A DNA stretch of 64,000 bases, taken from contig NC_015580.1 of the NCBI RefSeq assembly GCF_000253255.1, forward strand, positions 88,501-152,500, read 5' to 3'. The DNA comes from Novosphingobium sp. PP1Y. Lineage in GTDB: Bacteria; Pseudomonadota; Alphaproteobacteria; Sphingomonadales; Sphingomonadaceae. The notes under the pieces were generated by a model. It saw only the letters and a list, made by a program, of their open reading frames with translations. It did not search any database and was not told where the DNA came from. The position numbers and the translations under genes were made by a program. Position 1 is the stretch's first letter. Each line of letters begins with the position of its first letter. This document shows positions 20,917-29,791 of the stretch, one piece after another.

Positions 20917-22101
20917 TTGAAACCCGTTCCGCGTTCGCCCTGGATCACGCTGCATCGCTACCTTGGCCTTGTGGCCATTCCGCTCCTGCTGCTTGCTGCG
21001 GTGACCGGCTGCGTGCTCAGCTTCATGAGGCCCATCGACGCCTGGATCAACGCAGACCTTTTCGCGCAGCCGCTCGCCGCCGCCGCGGGGAAGCCCGCGC
21101 CGGACGTGGCTCCACTGGTCGATCGCTTCGCAGCCCGCCACCCGGAATGGGTCGTGCGCGGCTTTCCCCTCGCAGTAGCGGAGACGCGGCGGATCGTGGT
21201 CGATGTCGATCGCGCCGCGGGCCTCTCCGGACCGCCGGTGGATCAGGTCTTCCTAGATCGCTTCAGCGCAGAGCCCGCTGGGACCCGGTTCTCGAAAGCC
21301 GCTTGGAACAAGCGCGGGGCGATGGAACTGGTCCTGGAACTGCACGCCCATCTCCTGGCCGGCACCTGGGGGCGCTGGATAATGGGAACGGTTGCGGTAC
21401 TCTGGCTGATCGGGCACGGCATCGGCTTCTACCTGACTTTCCCGCTCAAGCGCCCGTTCTGGAAGGGCTGGAAGCGTAGCTGGAAAGTCAGCTTCCGTTC
21501 GATGTTCGCCAAGTTCATGCTCGATTGGCACAAGGCCAGCGCACTCTGGCTCTTCGTCCCGTTGACCGCTCTCGCGCTGACCTCGGTCGCGCTCAATTTC
21601 TTCGAAGAAGCCTATGCGCCGATGATCGAGGCAGCTTTCGGCGACGACGATCATGTCGCCCCCGCAGGTGAGGCGAAAGACGCGCCGCTCGACTTTGCCG
21701 GGGCCGTTGCTGCCGCGCGCGCCCATGCAGTGCGCGAAGGGATCGACTGGCAGCCCGCCAGTGTCCTCGCAAATCCGGACGAGGGCACGATCGGCGTGAC
21801 GATGACCGACGACGGCACCGTCAATTACCATCGCCTCGGCCCGATCTACTATTACTTCGACCGCGCCAGCCATGCCGTGGTCGAGACTTACGACCCCTAT
21901 CACGGCAACCGTTCGCTCGCGGGCTATCGCCTGCTCTACCCGCTGCACAGCGGCCGGGTGGGCGGCAATGTCACGATCCTGCTGATCTTCCTTTCCGGAC
22001 TGGCGACAGCCGGGCTTTGCGTGACCGGGGTCTATGTCTGGTGGAAGAAGCGCAAGTCGCGTGTCGCTGCCCGGCGGGCTGCGGCCCTGCGCCGCGGCTG
22101 A
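20917..22101 (+). CDS. PepSY-associated transmembrane protein
   Basis: Inner-membrane protein of the PepSY_TM family, 394 residues from a TTG at 20917. In-frame GTG at 20866 and TTG at 20842 are alternatives, and the first helix (HRYLGLVAIPLLLLAAVTG) begins soon after residue 10. Four membrane helices are visible, at about 15-35, 150-170, 205-230 and 350-375 (VTILLIFLSGLATAGLCVTG), with large periplasmic PepSY-like segments between. The protein ends in a basic cytoplasmic tail (WWKKRKSRVAARR). Members are often linked to iron-siderophore uptake or act as ferric-reductase-like proteins. No TonB receptor is adjacent here, so the role is open. Confidence 0.82.
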   Translation: MKPVPRSPWITLHRYLGLVAIPLLLLAAVTGCVLSFMRPIDAWINADLFAQPLAAAAGKPAPDVAPLVDRFAARHPEWVVRGFPLAVAETRRIVVDVDRAAGLSGPPVDQVFLDRFSAEPAGTRFSKAAWNKRGAMELVLELHAHLLAGTWGRWIMGTVAVLWLIGHGIGFYLTFPLKRPFWKGWKRSWKVSFRSMFAKFMLDWHKASALWLFVPLTALALTSVALNFFEEAYAPMIEAAFGDDDHVAPAGEAKDAPLDFAGAVAAARAHAVREGIDWQPASVLANPDEGTIGVTMTDDGTVNYHRLGPIYYYFDRASHAVVETYDPYHGNRSLAGYRLLYPLHSGRVGGNVTILLIFLSGLATAGLCVTGVYVWWKKRKSRVAARRAAALRRG

Positions 22102-22117
22102 CTCGGGGCGATTCCGC

Positions 22118-22810
22118 TCAGACCAGCAGCGCTAGGATCGAGAGCAGCGCCGCCGTCGTTGCCGCGTTGAGGGCCATGCCGAGGCTGGCCATCGCGCCTG
22201 CGGTCGAATCGACCTGGAAGGCCCGCGCCGCGCCGATGCCATGGGCTGCAACGCCGACGGCAAATCCGCGCGCGCGGTAATCGCGGACATTGAGCAGGTT
22301 GAGCAGCGGCGTGGCGAACATCGCGCCGATCACGCCCGCGAACAGCACGATCACGGCGGCCAGCGCCGGAACGCCACCCAGTTGCCCGGCTATCGCCATC
22401 GCAACCGGCGTGGTCGTCGCGCGCGGGGCGATCGAGGCCAGGATCTCGTTCGGCGCGCCGAAAAGGGAGAGGACCCCCACGGCGCTGACGATGGAAGTGA
22501 TCGCGCCCGCGCCGAGGGCAAGGGCGATCGGCACGGCCAGCCGGCGGATGCGCGCGCGCTGCGTCCAAATCGGAACTGCGAGGCCGACGACCGCGGGACC
22601 GAGCAGGAAGCTGATCGGGAAAGTCGCCTGCTGGTAGGTCTCGTATGGTGTCCCGGTCCACGTCAGCAGTCCGATCAGCACCGGTGTCGACCACAGCACC
22701 GGATGCAGCAGCGGGTGCCGGTCGGACCGCTTCGAGACCGTGTCTGCCACTTCGAACACGCCGAGCGTCACGGCGAGCCAGAACAGCGACGTCGTCATCA
22801 AGTCGGTCAT
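22118..22810 (-). CDS. lrgB: LrgB/CidB-family membrane protein
   Basis: Polytopic membrane protein of 230 residues with about seven helices and the family's conserved central block (LALGAGAITSIVSAVGVLSLFGAP, then IAPRATTTPVAMAIA). It is the larger partner of the LrgA/LrgB (CidA/CidB) pair, described as a holin/antiholin-like murein-hydrolase export regulator in Staphylococcus, and related to pyruvate or glycolate transport in other organisms. The ATG at 22810 overlaps the lrgA stop by four bases, and the two form an operon. The function in this organism is inference. Confidence 0.88.
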   Translation of the reverse strand: MTDLMTTSLFWLAVTLGVFEVADTVSKRSDRHPLLHPVLWSTPVLIGLLTWTGTPYETYQQATFPISFLLGPAVVGLAVPIWTQRARIRRLAVPIALALGAGAITSIVSAVGVLSLFGAPNEILASIAPRATTTPVAMAIAGQLGGVPALAAVIVLFAGVIGAMFATPLLNLLNVRDYRARGFAVGVAAHGIGAARAFQVDSTAGAMASLGMALNAATTAALLSILALLV

Positions 22811-23178
22811 GCGGCGGTGTCCGCTTCGGTGTCGACCGGCCCGAAACGGCGCAGGGCCCAGCGAAAAACAAGCGCCGTGACCGCCATGGTCAGGAAAGTC
22901 GAGATAGCCGTCGCCACGACAAGGCCGACCCCGTCCGCCTTCAGCACATCGCCTTCGTCGATCAGCCCGACCGCGGCGGGAACGAACATGACGGCAAGGT
23001 GCGCGGTGAGCCAGCCCGTCACCACCGCCAGCGTCGGACGCTCGCGCGGGACGAGGGCGAGCCATGCGAAGAGCAGGATCATGCCCATTACCGAGCCGGG
23101 CAGGGCGAGTCCGGTCAGGCGGTGGACGATCTCGCCAAGAAGCTGGCAGGCGATCAGCAGGAATATCGTGCGCAACAT
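22807..23178 (-). CDS. lrgA: LrgA/CidA-family membrane protein
   Basis: Small membrane protein of 123 residues with four helices and the family signature near residues 26-42 (LPGSVMGMILLFAWLAL) and VMFVPAAVGLI. It is holin-like in the Staphylococcus model and the partner of the LrgB protein encoded directly downstream with an ATGA overlap. The gene starts about 155 bp from trmB on the opposite strand, so both are served by that divergent region. No LytSR-type two-component system is nearby. Confidence 0.88.
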   Translation of the reverse strand: MLRTIFLLIACQLLGEIVHRLTGLALPGSVMGMILLFAWLALVPRERPTLAVVTGWLTAHLAVMFVPAAVGLIDEGDVLKADGVGLVVATAISTFLTMAVTALVFRWALRRFGPVDTEADTAA

Positions 23179-23331
23179 GGCTGGCGGCAGTCCTTCGCGG
23201 TTTTCGACCTAGAACAGCGCATTGCGCCGCGTTGCAATGGCCTTTTTGGATACTGCCGAAGTCGCATGTGCAAATGGCGCGATGATCGCCTCCATTGACC
23301 GCGGCGCTCTTGCCTGCCAGTGGCGCGCGCC

Positions 23332-24048
23332 ATGACGGCTTACAAATCCGGCGATCCCACGACTCTCAACCGCCTCTATGGCCGCGCCAAGGGCAAGCCC
23401 CTGCGCGCCGGTCAACAGGCCCTGGTCGATAACCTGCTGCCGCAGATTGCAGTTCCCGACGAAGGGCCGGTCACCGCCCAGAGCCTGTTCGGGGAAGACT
23501 GCCCGCTCCATTTCGAGATCGGCTTCGGTGGCGGCGAGCACATGGCGAATCGCGCCGAGATGCTGCCGAACCACGGTTTCATCGGTGCCGAACCGTTTCT
23601 GAACGGCGTCGCCCAGGCGCTTCTGCACGTCAGCGGCGACAACGGTGCGCACCCGCCGATCGCGAACGTGCGTATCCATCATGGCGATGCACTGGAGGTA
23701 CTCTCGCGCATTCCCGACGGGACGCTGTCCTTCCTTTACCTGCTGCATCCCGATCCCTGGCCCAAGGCCCGCCACGCAAAGCGCCGGATGATGAATGACG
23801 GCCCGGTCGATATGTTCGCGGCCAAGCTCAAGCCGGGCGGCGAGTTCCGCTTCGGCACCGATCATGCCGTTTACCTGCGCCATGCCCTGATGGTCATGCA
23901 GCGCCATACCGGGCAATTCGAATGGCTTTGCGACAAGCCCGGCGATTTCCAGAAGCGCCCCGGCGGGTGGCCCGAAACCCGCTACGAGACCAAGGCCCGC
24001 AACGTTTACGGTCACGAAGTCTGGTACTTCCGCTACCGCCGCAAGTAG
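23332..24048 (+). CDS. trmB: tRNA (guanosine(46)-N7)-methyltransferase
   Basis: SAM-dependent enzyme that methylates G46 in the tRNA variable loop. It is 238 residues from the ATG at 23332; a GTG at 23320 would add four residues. The SAM-binding motif is EIGFGGGEHMANRAEMLPN, followed by FIGAEPF. The family signature LLHPDPWPKARHAKRRMM near residue 142 and the C-terminal ETRYETKARNVYGHEVW are diagnostic of TrmB. It converges on maeB across a bidirectional terminator. Confidence 0.95.
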   Translation: MTAYKSGDPTTLNRLYGRAKGKPLRAGQQALVDNLLPQIAVPDEGPVTAQSLFGEDCPLHFEIGFGGGEHMANRAEMLPNHGFIGAEPFLNGVAQALLHVSGDNGAHPPIANVRIHHGDALEVLSRIPDGTLSFLYLLHPDPWPKARHAKRRMMNDGPVDMFAAKLKPGGEFRFGTDHAVYLRHALMVMQRHTGQFEWLCDKPGDFQKRPGGWPETRYETKARNVYGHEVWYFRYRRK

Positions 24049-24080
24049 GCAGTCCGGCCACCTCACGGCAAGGCACCGCA

Positions 24081-24123
24081 CGAAAAAGGCCCCGAAGGCA
24101 ATCGCCATCGGGGTCTTTTTTCC
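24081..24123. terminator. Bidirectional terminator between trmB and maeB
   Basis: CCCCGA (24090-24095) pairs with TCGGGG (24108-24113). It is followed by TCTTTTTTCC on the plus strand and, read the other way, by CCTTTTTCG. It lies between two converging genes and would end both transcripts. Confidence 0.85.
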
Positions 24124-24144
24124 GTTCGGCCGAAGCCGACAGCG

Positions 24145-26406
24145 TCAGCCGACGATGCCGGCCGCCGCCAGCACGGCCGAAGTCAGGACGTCCGGAGCGA
24201 TGGCGGTCATCGGCACGATCTGGACTGGCAGTTCCATGCCCAGCAGCATCGGGCCCACTGCGGTCGCCCCGCCGATCTCGCGCAGCAGCTTGGCCGAGAT
24301 GTTGGCCGACTGCAGGCCCGGCATGACCAGCACGTTCGCCGGCGCGGTGAGGCGGCAGAACGGATAGAGGGCCATGATCTTCGGATTGAGCGCGGCATCG
24401 GGCGCCATGTCGCCGTCGTACTCGAAGCCGGGCTGTTCCTGGTCGAGGATGTGCACCGCGTCGCGGATCGTGTCGAGCCAGCGGCCCGCGGGATTGCCGA
24501 AGGTCGAGTAGCTGAGGAAGGCGACGCGCGGCTCGTGGCCCAGGCGCCGGGCGACCGCCGCGGTTTCCTTGGCGATGACGGCCAGTTCTTCGGCGTTCGG
24601 GCGCTCGTTGATGGTCGTGTCGGCCAGGAACAGCGTCTGGTTCTTGCCGACCATCATGTGGATGCCGAAGGGCAGCTTGTCCTCGGCTGTGTCGAGCACG
24701 CGGCGCACGTCCTTCATCGACTGGGCGAAGGGCCGGGTCATGCCGGTGATCATCGCATCGCCGATGCCCAGCTTGAGCAGGCAGGCCGAGAAGATGTTGC
24801 GGTCGGTATTGACCATGCGCTGCACGTCGCGCTGCAGGAAGCCGCGGCGCTTGAGGCGCTCGTAAAGCATCTCGACCATCGGCGCGACATGCTGCGAGAC
24901 CATCGAATTTTCGATCTGGTAGCTTTCCGGATCGGAGACGCCGAGTTCGGCCATCTTGTCGAGAACGTGCTGGGTGCGGCCGACCAGGATCGGTTCGCCA
25001 TAGCCGAAATCGCGATACTGGATCGCGGCGCGCAGCACGACCTCGTTCTCGCCCTCGGCGAAGATCATGCGCTTGGGGTTCGCCTTGACCTGGGCATAGA
25101 CCTGGCTGAGGACCGAAGTGGTCGGGTTTAGACGGCCCTTCAGTTCCTGGCGATAGGCGTCGAAATCGGCGATGTGGCGGCGCGCAACGCCCGATTCCAT
25201 TGCTGCCTTCGCGACCGCCGAGGGCACGACTTCCATCAGGCGCGGGTCGAACGGCGCGGGGATGATGTACTCGAGGCCGAACTGCTGCGATTCGCCATAG
25301 GCTGCCGCGACTTCCTCGGGCACCTGCTCGCGGGCCAGTTCGGCGATGGCGCGGGCGGCCGCGATCTTCATTTCCTCGTTGATCGCCGTCGCGTGGACGT
25401 CGAGCGCGCCGCGGAAGATGAACGGGAAGCCCAGCACGTTGTTGACCTGGTTCGGATAGTCCGAACGGCCGGTCGCGACGATCGCGTCGGGACGTACCGC
25501 CTTGACTTCGGGCGGGGTGATTTCCGGGTCCGGGTTGGCCATGGCGAAGATGATCGGCTGATCGGCCATGGTCTTGATCATGTCCTGCGTGACCGCGCCC
25601 TTGGCCGACAGGCCAAGGAACACGTCGGCGCCGACGATGGCTTCGGCCAGGGTGCGCTTATCGGTCATGACGGCATGGGCTGACTTGAACTGGTCCACCC
25701 GCTCGCGGCCGGGATAGATCACGCCGCGCGTATCGCAGACAAGCACGTTCTCGTGGCGTACGCCCATCGACTTGATCAGCGAAGTGCAGGCCAGCGCCGA
25801 AGCGCCGGCGCCGTTCACCACGACCTTGATTTCATCGAGCTTGCGCCCGGTCAGGTGGCAGGCGTTGATCAGGCCGGCAGCGGCGATGATCGCGGTGCCG
25901 TGCTGGTCGTCGTGCATGACCGGGATGTTCATGCGCTCGCGCAGCGCTTGCTCGATCACGAAGCACTCGGGCGCCTTGATGTCTTCCAGGTTGATGCCGC
26001 CGAAGCTCGGCTCCATCATCGCGATGGCTTCGATAAGCGCTTCGGGATCTTCGCTGTTCAGCTCGATGTCGATGGAGTCGACGTCGGCGAAGCGCTTGAA
26101 AAGAACAGCCTTGCCTTCCATCACCGGCTTCGATGCCAGTGCGCCCAGGTTGCCCATGCCCAGGATCGCGGTGCCGTTGGAGATGACGGCAACCAGGTTG
26201 CCCTTCGCGGTATAGTCGTAGGCGGTTGCCGGGTCGTCGGCGATGGCCTGCACCGGTACGGCAACACCGGGAGAATAGGCGAGGCTCAGGTCGCGCTGTG
26301 TCGCCATCGGTTTCGAGGCGATGATCTCGATCTTACCCGGGCGGATCGTCTGGTGATAGAAGAGCGCCTCGCGCTCGGTGAATTGAACCCTGCTTTTATC
26401 CGACAA
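24145..26406 (-). CDS. maeB: NADP-dependent malic enzyme with phosphotransacetylase-like domain
   Basis: Oxidative decarboxylation of malate to pyruvate with NADP. The 753-residue product has an N-terminal malic enzyme domain (about 1-430; YSPGVAVPV, VMHDDQHGTAIIAAAG and VVNGAGASALACT). The C-terminal domain is related to phosphotransacetylase (about 440-753) and is typical of the large MaeB class, where it is regulatory rather than catalytic. I place the start at a TTG (26406) because a perfect GGAGGT precedes it by five bases and the resulting MSDKSRVQFTEREALFYH is the expected N-terminus. The longer open frame to 26454 has no support. Confidence 0.94.
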   Translation of the reverse strand: MSDKSRVQFTEREALFYHQTIRPGKIEIIASKPMATQRDLSLAYSPGVAVPVQAIADDPATAYDYTAKGNLVAVISNGTAILGMGNLGALASKPVMEGKAVLFKRFADVDSIDIELNSEDPEALIEAIAMMEPSFGGINLEDIKAPECFVIEQALRERMNIPVMHDDQHGTAIIAAAGLINACHLTGRKLDEIKVVVNGAGASALACTSLIKSMGVRHENVLVCDTRGVIYPGRERVDQFKSAHAVMTDKRTLAEAIVGADVFLGLSAKGAVTQDMIKTMADQPIIFAMANPDPEITPPEVKAVRPDAIVATGRSDYPNQVNNVLGFPFIFRGALDVHATAINEEMKIAAARAIAELAREQVPEEVAAAYGESQQFGLEYIIPAPFDPRLMEVVPSAVAKAAMESGVARRHIADFDAYRQELKGRLNPTTSVLSQVYAQVKANPKRMIFAEGENEVVLRAAIQYRDFGYGEPILVGRTQHVLDKMAELGVSDPESYQIENSMVSQHVAPMVEMLYERLKRRGFLQRDVQRMVNTDRNIFSACLLKLGIGDAMITGMTRPFAQSMKDVRRVLDTAEDKLPFGIHMMVGKNQTLFLADTTINERPNAEELAVIAKETAAVARRLGHEPRVAFLSYSTFGNPAGRWLDTIRDAVHILDQEQPGFEYDGDMAPDAALNPKIMALYPFCRLTAPANVLVMPGLQSANISAKLLREIGGATAVGPMLLGMELPVQIVPMTAIAPDVLTSAVLAAAGIVG

Positions 26407-26500
26407 AGCGCACCTCCAGCTTTCACCCGGACCCCTAACGGATGTTCCCGTCACGCGATAGGGGAAAGCATCGATACCTAAGCTTCACAAGCACCGAAGC

Positions 26501-29125
26501 GTGGCGCTAACGCTGACGCGCATGACTTCCGGCGCAACCCCGATGATGGCCCAGTACCTCGCCCTGCGGGAAGAAGCGGGCGACTGCCTGCTTTTCTACC
26601 GCATGGGAGACTTCTTCGAACTCTTCTTCGAAGATGCCAAGAGGGCATCGCAGATACTCGACATCGCGCTGACCACGCGCGGTGAGCATCAGGGCGCGCC
26701 GATCCCGATGTGCGGCGTGCCGGTCCATTCGGCCGAGAGCTACCTTGCCCGCCTGATCAAGGCCGGTTGCCGCGTCGCCATCGCCGAGCAGACCGAGACT
26801 CCCGCCCAAGCCAAGAAGCGCGGCGGGTCCAAGGCGCTGGTGGCCCGCGATATCGTCCGCTTCGTCACCGCCGGAACCCTGACCGAGGAAGCCCTGCTCG
26901 AACCGCGCCGCGCAAACGTGCTGGCAGCAGCCTGCGACGTGCGCGGCACGGTGGGCATTGCCGCCTGCGACATTTCCACCGGACGGGTGGAACTGGAAGA
27001 ATGCGCGCCCGAGCGCCTTGGCGCCGCACTGGCGCGGCTGGGCGCGAGCGAACTGGTAGTGCCCGAGGGTTGGGAACTGGCGCCCGACGAGGCTATCGCT
27101 CGCTCGGGGCATGAGTTCTCCTCGGAAGGCGGGGAAGAGCGGCTCAAGGTCATCCACGGCGTTGCCACGCTCGACGGCTTCGGCAGCTTCACGCGGCCCA
27201 TGCTGGCAGCGGCAGGCGGGCTCATCGCCTACCTGGATCATGTCGGGCGCGGTGCGTTGCCGCTTCTGCTGCCGCCCGAGGCGCGCTCGGGCGAAGCCGC
27301 GCTGGCGATGGACGAGGCAACGCGGGCGAGCCTGGAGATCCTCGAGTCCTCGCAAGGCGGGCGCAAGGGCAGCCTGATCGATGCCGTCGACCGCTGCGTT
27401 ACCGGTGCCGGCGCGCGCCAGCTTGCCGATGACCTGTCCGCTCCGCTGACCGACCGCCTTGCCATCGCCGAGCGGCTCGAACTGGTCGAATGGCTGCATG
27501 TCGATGCCTTGCTGCGCGAAGACCTGCGCTCCGCCTTGCGAGCGCTGCCCGATGTCGGCCGCGCGCTCGGGCGGGTTGTCGCCGGGCGCGGCAGCCCGCG
27601 CGACCTCGGCCAGCTGCGCGACGGTCTGTCCGGCGCCCGCGAGATCGGCGCAAGGCTTGGTGAGCGCGATGCGCTTCCCGGGCTGCTTGAGCGCCTGCTG
27701 CCCGACCTTGGCGGCCACGGGGAACTGGTCGACCATTTCGCCCGTGCGCTCGTCGCCTCGCCGCCGACCGAACGCGGGCAGGGCGGCTACATCGCCGAAG
27801 GGTATGATGCCGCGCTCGACGAACTGCGTGTCACATCGGGCAATGCCCGGCGAGCGATCGCCGCGCTCGAAGCGAAGTACCGGGACGAAACCGGCGTCGC
27901 CGCGCTCAAGATCAAGCACAACAACGTGCTGGGCTACTTCATCGAAGTGCCCTCGCGCCATGCCGACAAGCTGATGGAGGCGGACAGCGGCTTCTCGCAC
28001 CGCCAGACAATGGCCGGGGCAATGCGCTTCAATGCGCTGGCGCTGCACGAGGAGGCGAGCCGCATCACCGAGGCAGGCGCCCACGCGCTTGCCGCCGAGG
28101 AAGCGCATTTCGAGGAACTGGTCGCTGGGGCCGTCACTTCCCGCCACCGGATCGCGAAGACAGCGGCTGCGCTTGCCCGCATCGACGTTGCGGCGGGGCA
28201 GGCCGAACGCGCCGCGGAGGGCGGCTGGACCCGCCCGGAAGTGGTCGACGCGACCTGCCTCGAGATCGAGGGCGGCCGCCATCCGGTGGTGGAGGCGGCG
28301 CTGGCGGTGCAGGGCGAACGCTTCGTGGCGAACGACTGTCGGCTGGGCACGCACGACCGTCTCTGGCTGATCGGCGGCCCCAACATGGGCGGTAAGTCGA
28401 CGTTCCTGCGGCAAAACGCGCTGATCGTCCTGCTGGCGCAGGCGGGCGGCTTCGTCCCCGCCGCAGCGGCCCGGATCGGCATGGTCGATCGCCTGTTCAG
28501 CCGTGTCGGCGCCTCGGACAACCTCGCGCGCGGGCGTTCGACCTTCATGGTCGAGATGGTCGAGACCGCCGCGATCCTCGCGCAGGCAACCGACCGCAGC
28601 TTCGTGATCCTCGATGAGGTCGGGCGCGGGACGTCCACGTACGACGGTCTCGCGCTGGCCTGGGCCGTGGCCGAAGCGGTGCACGAAACCAACCGCTGCC
28701 GCTGCCTGTTCGCGACGCACTATCACGAACTCGCGCGGCTGGCGGAGACCTGCGAGGCGCTTTCGCTGCACCATGTCCGGGCGCGCGAATGGAAGGGCGA
28801 CCTCGTGCTGCTCCATGAACTGGCCGACGGCCCTGCCGACCGCAGCTATGGCCTTGCCGTGGCGCGCCTGGCCGGGGTGCCGCCCAAGGTCATCAGCCGT
28901 GCCAAGTCGGTTCTCGAGAAGCTGGAAAAGGGGCGGGCCGAGACCGGCGGGCTGGCGGCGGGCCTTGGCGAACTGCCGCTTTTCGCCGCAGCGCAGGACC
29001 ACCGCGAGGAGCAGTGCGACGCCCTGCGGGACAAACTGCGCGACATGGACGTGGATGCCATGAGCCCGCGCGATGCGCTGGAGGTGCTCTATGACCTGAA
29101 GCGCGAGGCGGGTACCGAAACTTAA
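26501..29125 (+). CDS. mutS: DNA mismatch repair protein MutS
   Basis: Recognises mismatches and starts repair. It is 874 residues from the GTG at 26501; an ATG at 26522 would shorten it by seven. The mismatch-binding domain I begins with TPMMAQYLALREE and contains the Phe-x-Glu wedge in RMGDFFELFFEDA. The Walker A motif GPNMGGKST is near residue 626, and the Walker B and signature region are ILDEVGRGTSTYDGLA with FATHYHEL downstream. The domain set is complete. It stands divergent from maeB, with the small gene at 29149 directly behind it. Confidence 0.97.
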   Translation: MALTLTRMTSGATPMMAQYLALREEAGDCLLFYRMGDFFELFFEDAKRASQILDIALTTRGEHQGAPIPMCGVPVHSAESYLARLIKAGCRVAIAEQTETPAQAKKRGGSKALVARDIVRFVTAGTLTEEALLEPRRANVLAAACDVRGTVGIAACDISTGRVELEECAPERLGAALARLGASELVVPEGWELAPDEAIARSGHEFSSEGGEERLKVIHGVATLDGFGSFTRPMLAAAGGLIAYLDHVGRGALPLLLPPEARSGEAALAMDEATRASLEILESSQGGRKGSLIDAVDRCVTGAGARQLADDLSAPLTDRLAIAERLELVEWLHVDALLREDLRSALRALPDVGRALGRVVAGRGSPRDLGQLRDGLSGAREIGARLGERDALPGLLERLLPDLGGHGELVDHFARALVASPPTERGQGGYIAEGYDAALDELRVTSGNARRAIAALEAKYRDETGVAALKIKHNNVLGYFIEVPSRHADKLMEADSGFSHRQTMAGAMRFNALALHEEASRITEAGAHALAAEEAHFEELVAGAVTSRHRIAKTAAALARIDVAAGQAERAAEGGWTRPEVVDATCLEIEGGRHPVVEAALAVQGERFVANDCRLGTHDRLWLIGGPNMGGKSTFLRQNALIVLLAQAGGFVPAAAARIGMVDRLFSRVGASDNLARGRSTFMVEMVETAAILAQATDRSFVILDEVGRGTSTYDGLALAWAVAEAVHETNRCRCLFATHYHELARLAETCEALSLHHVRAREWKGDLVLLHELADGPADRSYGLAVARLAGVPPKVISRAKSVLEKLEKGRAETGGLAAGLGELPLFAAAQDHREEQCDALRDKLRDMDVDAMSPRDALEVLYDLKREAGTET

Positions 29126-29148
29126 CCCGGGCGGCCTATGCTGGCGCC

Positions 29149-29346
29149 ATGATGCTCGGGCCGAAAATCTCCACCGTCTTCAAGAGCCGCTGGAACGCAT
29201 TGTTCTGGGCAGCTGGAATCCTGGCGACCGCTTATTGCACGGTTCCGGCGGCGGATCAGGCGGCGAAAAGCGAAAAGGCCAAGGTCGCTGCCAGCAAGGC
29301 CGAACACCGCAATCCCTGGGCCAAGGACACCACTGCGGCGCAGTGA
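29149..29346 (+). CDS. Small single-TM protein of unknown function
   Basis: A 65-residue product starting 23 bases after the mutS stop, probably on the same transcript. Residues 12-32 (SRWNALFWAAGILATAYCTVP) form one membrane helix, preceded by a short N-terminus and followed by a Lys/Ala-rich polar tail (AAKSEKAKVAASKAEHRNPWAK). The ATG at 29149 is followed by a second ATG at 29152. I do not know a named family. The sequence has the look of a conserved small sphingomonad membrane protein, and no function can be assigned. Confidence 0.6.
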   Translation: MMLGPKISTVFKSRWNALFWAAGILATAYCTVPAADQAAKSEKAKVAASKAEHRNPWAKDTTAAQ

Positions 29347-29361
29347 ACGGGTGAAGGGGCT

Positions 29362-29679
29362 CTAGCTGTCGTCGCTGCCGAATTCGGCATCGGCCACGCC
29401 TGCACGGCCATAGCGGTTTTCCAGATCGTCCATCGTCTCCTCGCCGCGATAGGCGGACATGTCGATGGTTCCGCTGGTGTCCATCTGCTTCATGTGATCG
29501 ACGAGGTCGGGGGTATCGGCCGGGTTGAGGCTGTTGGACAGCTTTTCGCTCTGGTCGAGACCGAGCACCGACAGCGAACCGTTCATTGCCTCTGCGGCCA
29601 CCGACTGCGCCTGGGCTTCGGCGTCGTCCTGTTCGGCATTGATAGTTTCGGGGGCGAGATCGTCAGGGCGTTGGGTCAT
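29362..29679 (-). CDS. Small acidic soluble protein of unknown function
   Basis: A 105-residue, strongly acidic protein (start MTQRPDDLAPETINAEQDD) with no membrane helix or signal peptide. The ATG at 29679 has an AGGAGA site seven bases upstream, which makes this a confident coding region even though the frame is open further upstream. The central region is rich in Asp, Ser and Leu (VLGLDQSEKLSNSLNPADTP) and the C-terminus is acidic and Gly-rich (NRYGRAGVADAEFGSDDS). It has no recognised family. It is transcribed alone, downstream of the 3-hydroxyacyl-CoA dehydrogenase terminator. Confidence 0.65.
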   Translation of the reverse strand: MTQRPDDLAPETINAEQDDAEAQAQSVAAEAMNGSLSVLGLDQSEKLSNSLNPADTPDLVDHMKQMDTSGTIDMSAYRGEETMDDLENRYGRAGVADAEFGSDDS

Positions 29680-29728
29680 CGTGAAATCTCCTTCGCTTGG
29701 GTAACGGCCGGGGCGCGCGGAGCGTTCC

Positions 29729-29769
29729 AAGAAAAACGCCCCCGCCTCGGGTGAGGCAGGGGCGCTTTG
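29729..29769 (-). terminator. Terminator of the 3-hydroxyacyl-CoA dehydrogenase gene
   Basis: A long GC-rich hairpin (GCGCCCCTGCCTC on the minus strand paired with GAGGCGGGGGCG) followed by TTTTTC, 25-60 bases after the stop codon at 29792. It is a textbook rho-independent terminator for the minus strand. Confidence 0.85.
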
Positions 29770-29791
29770 CCAATGCGTCGCTGGCGTGCGG

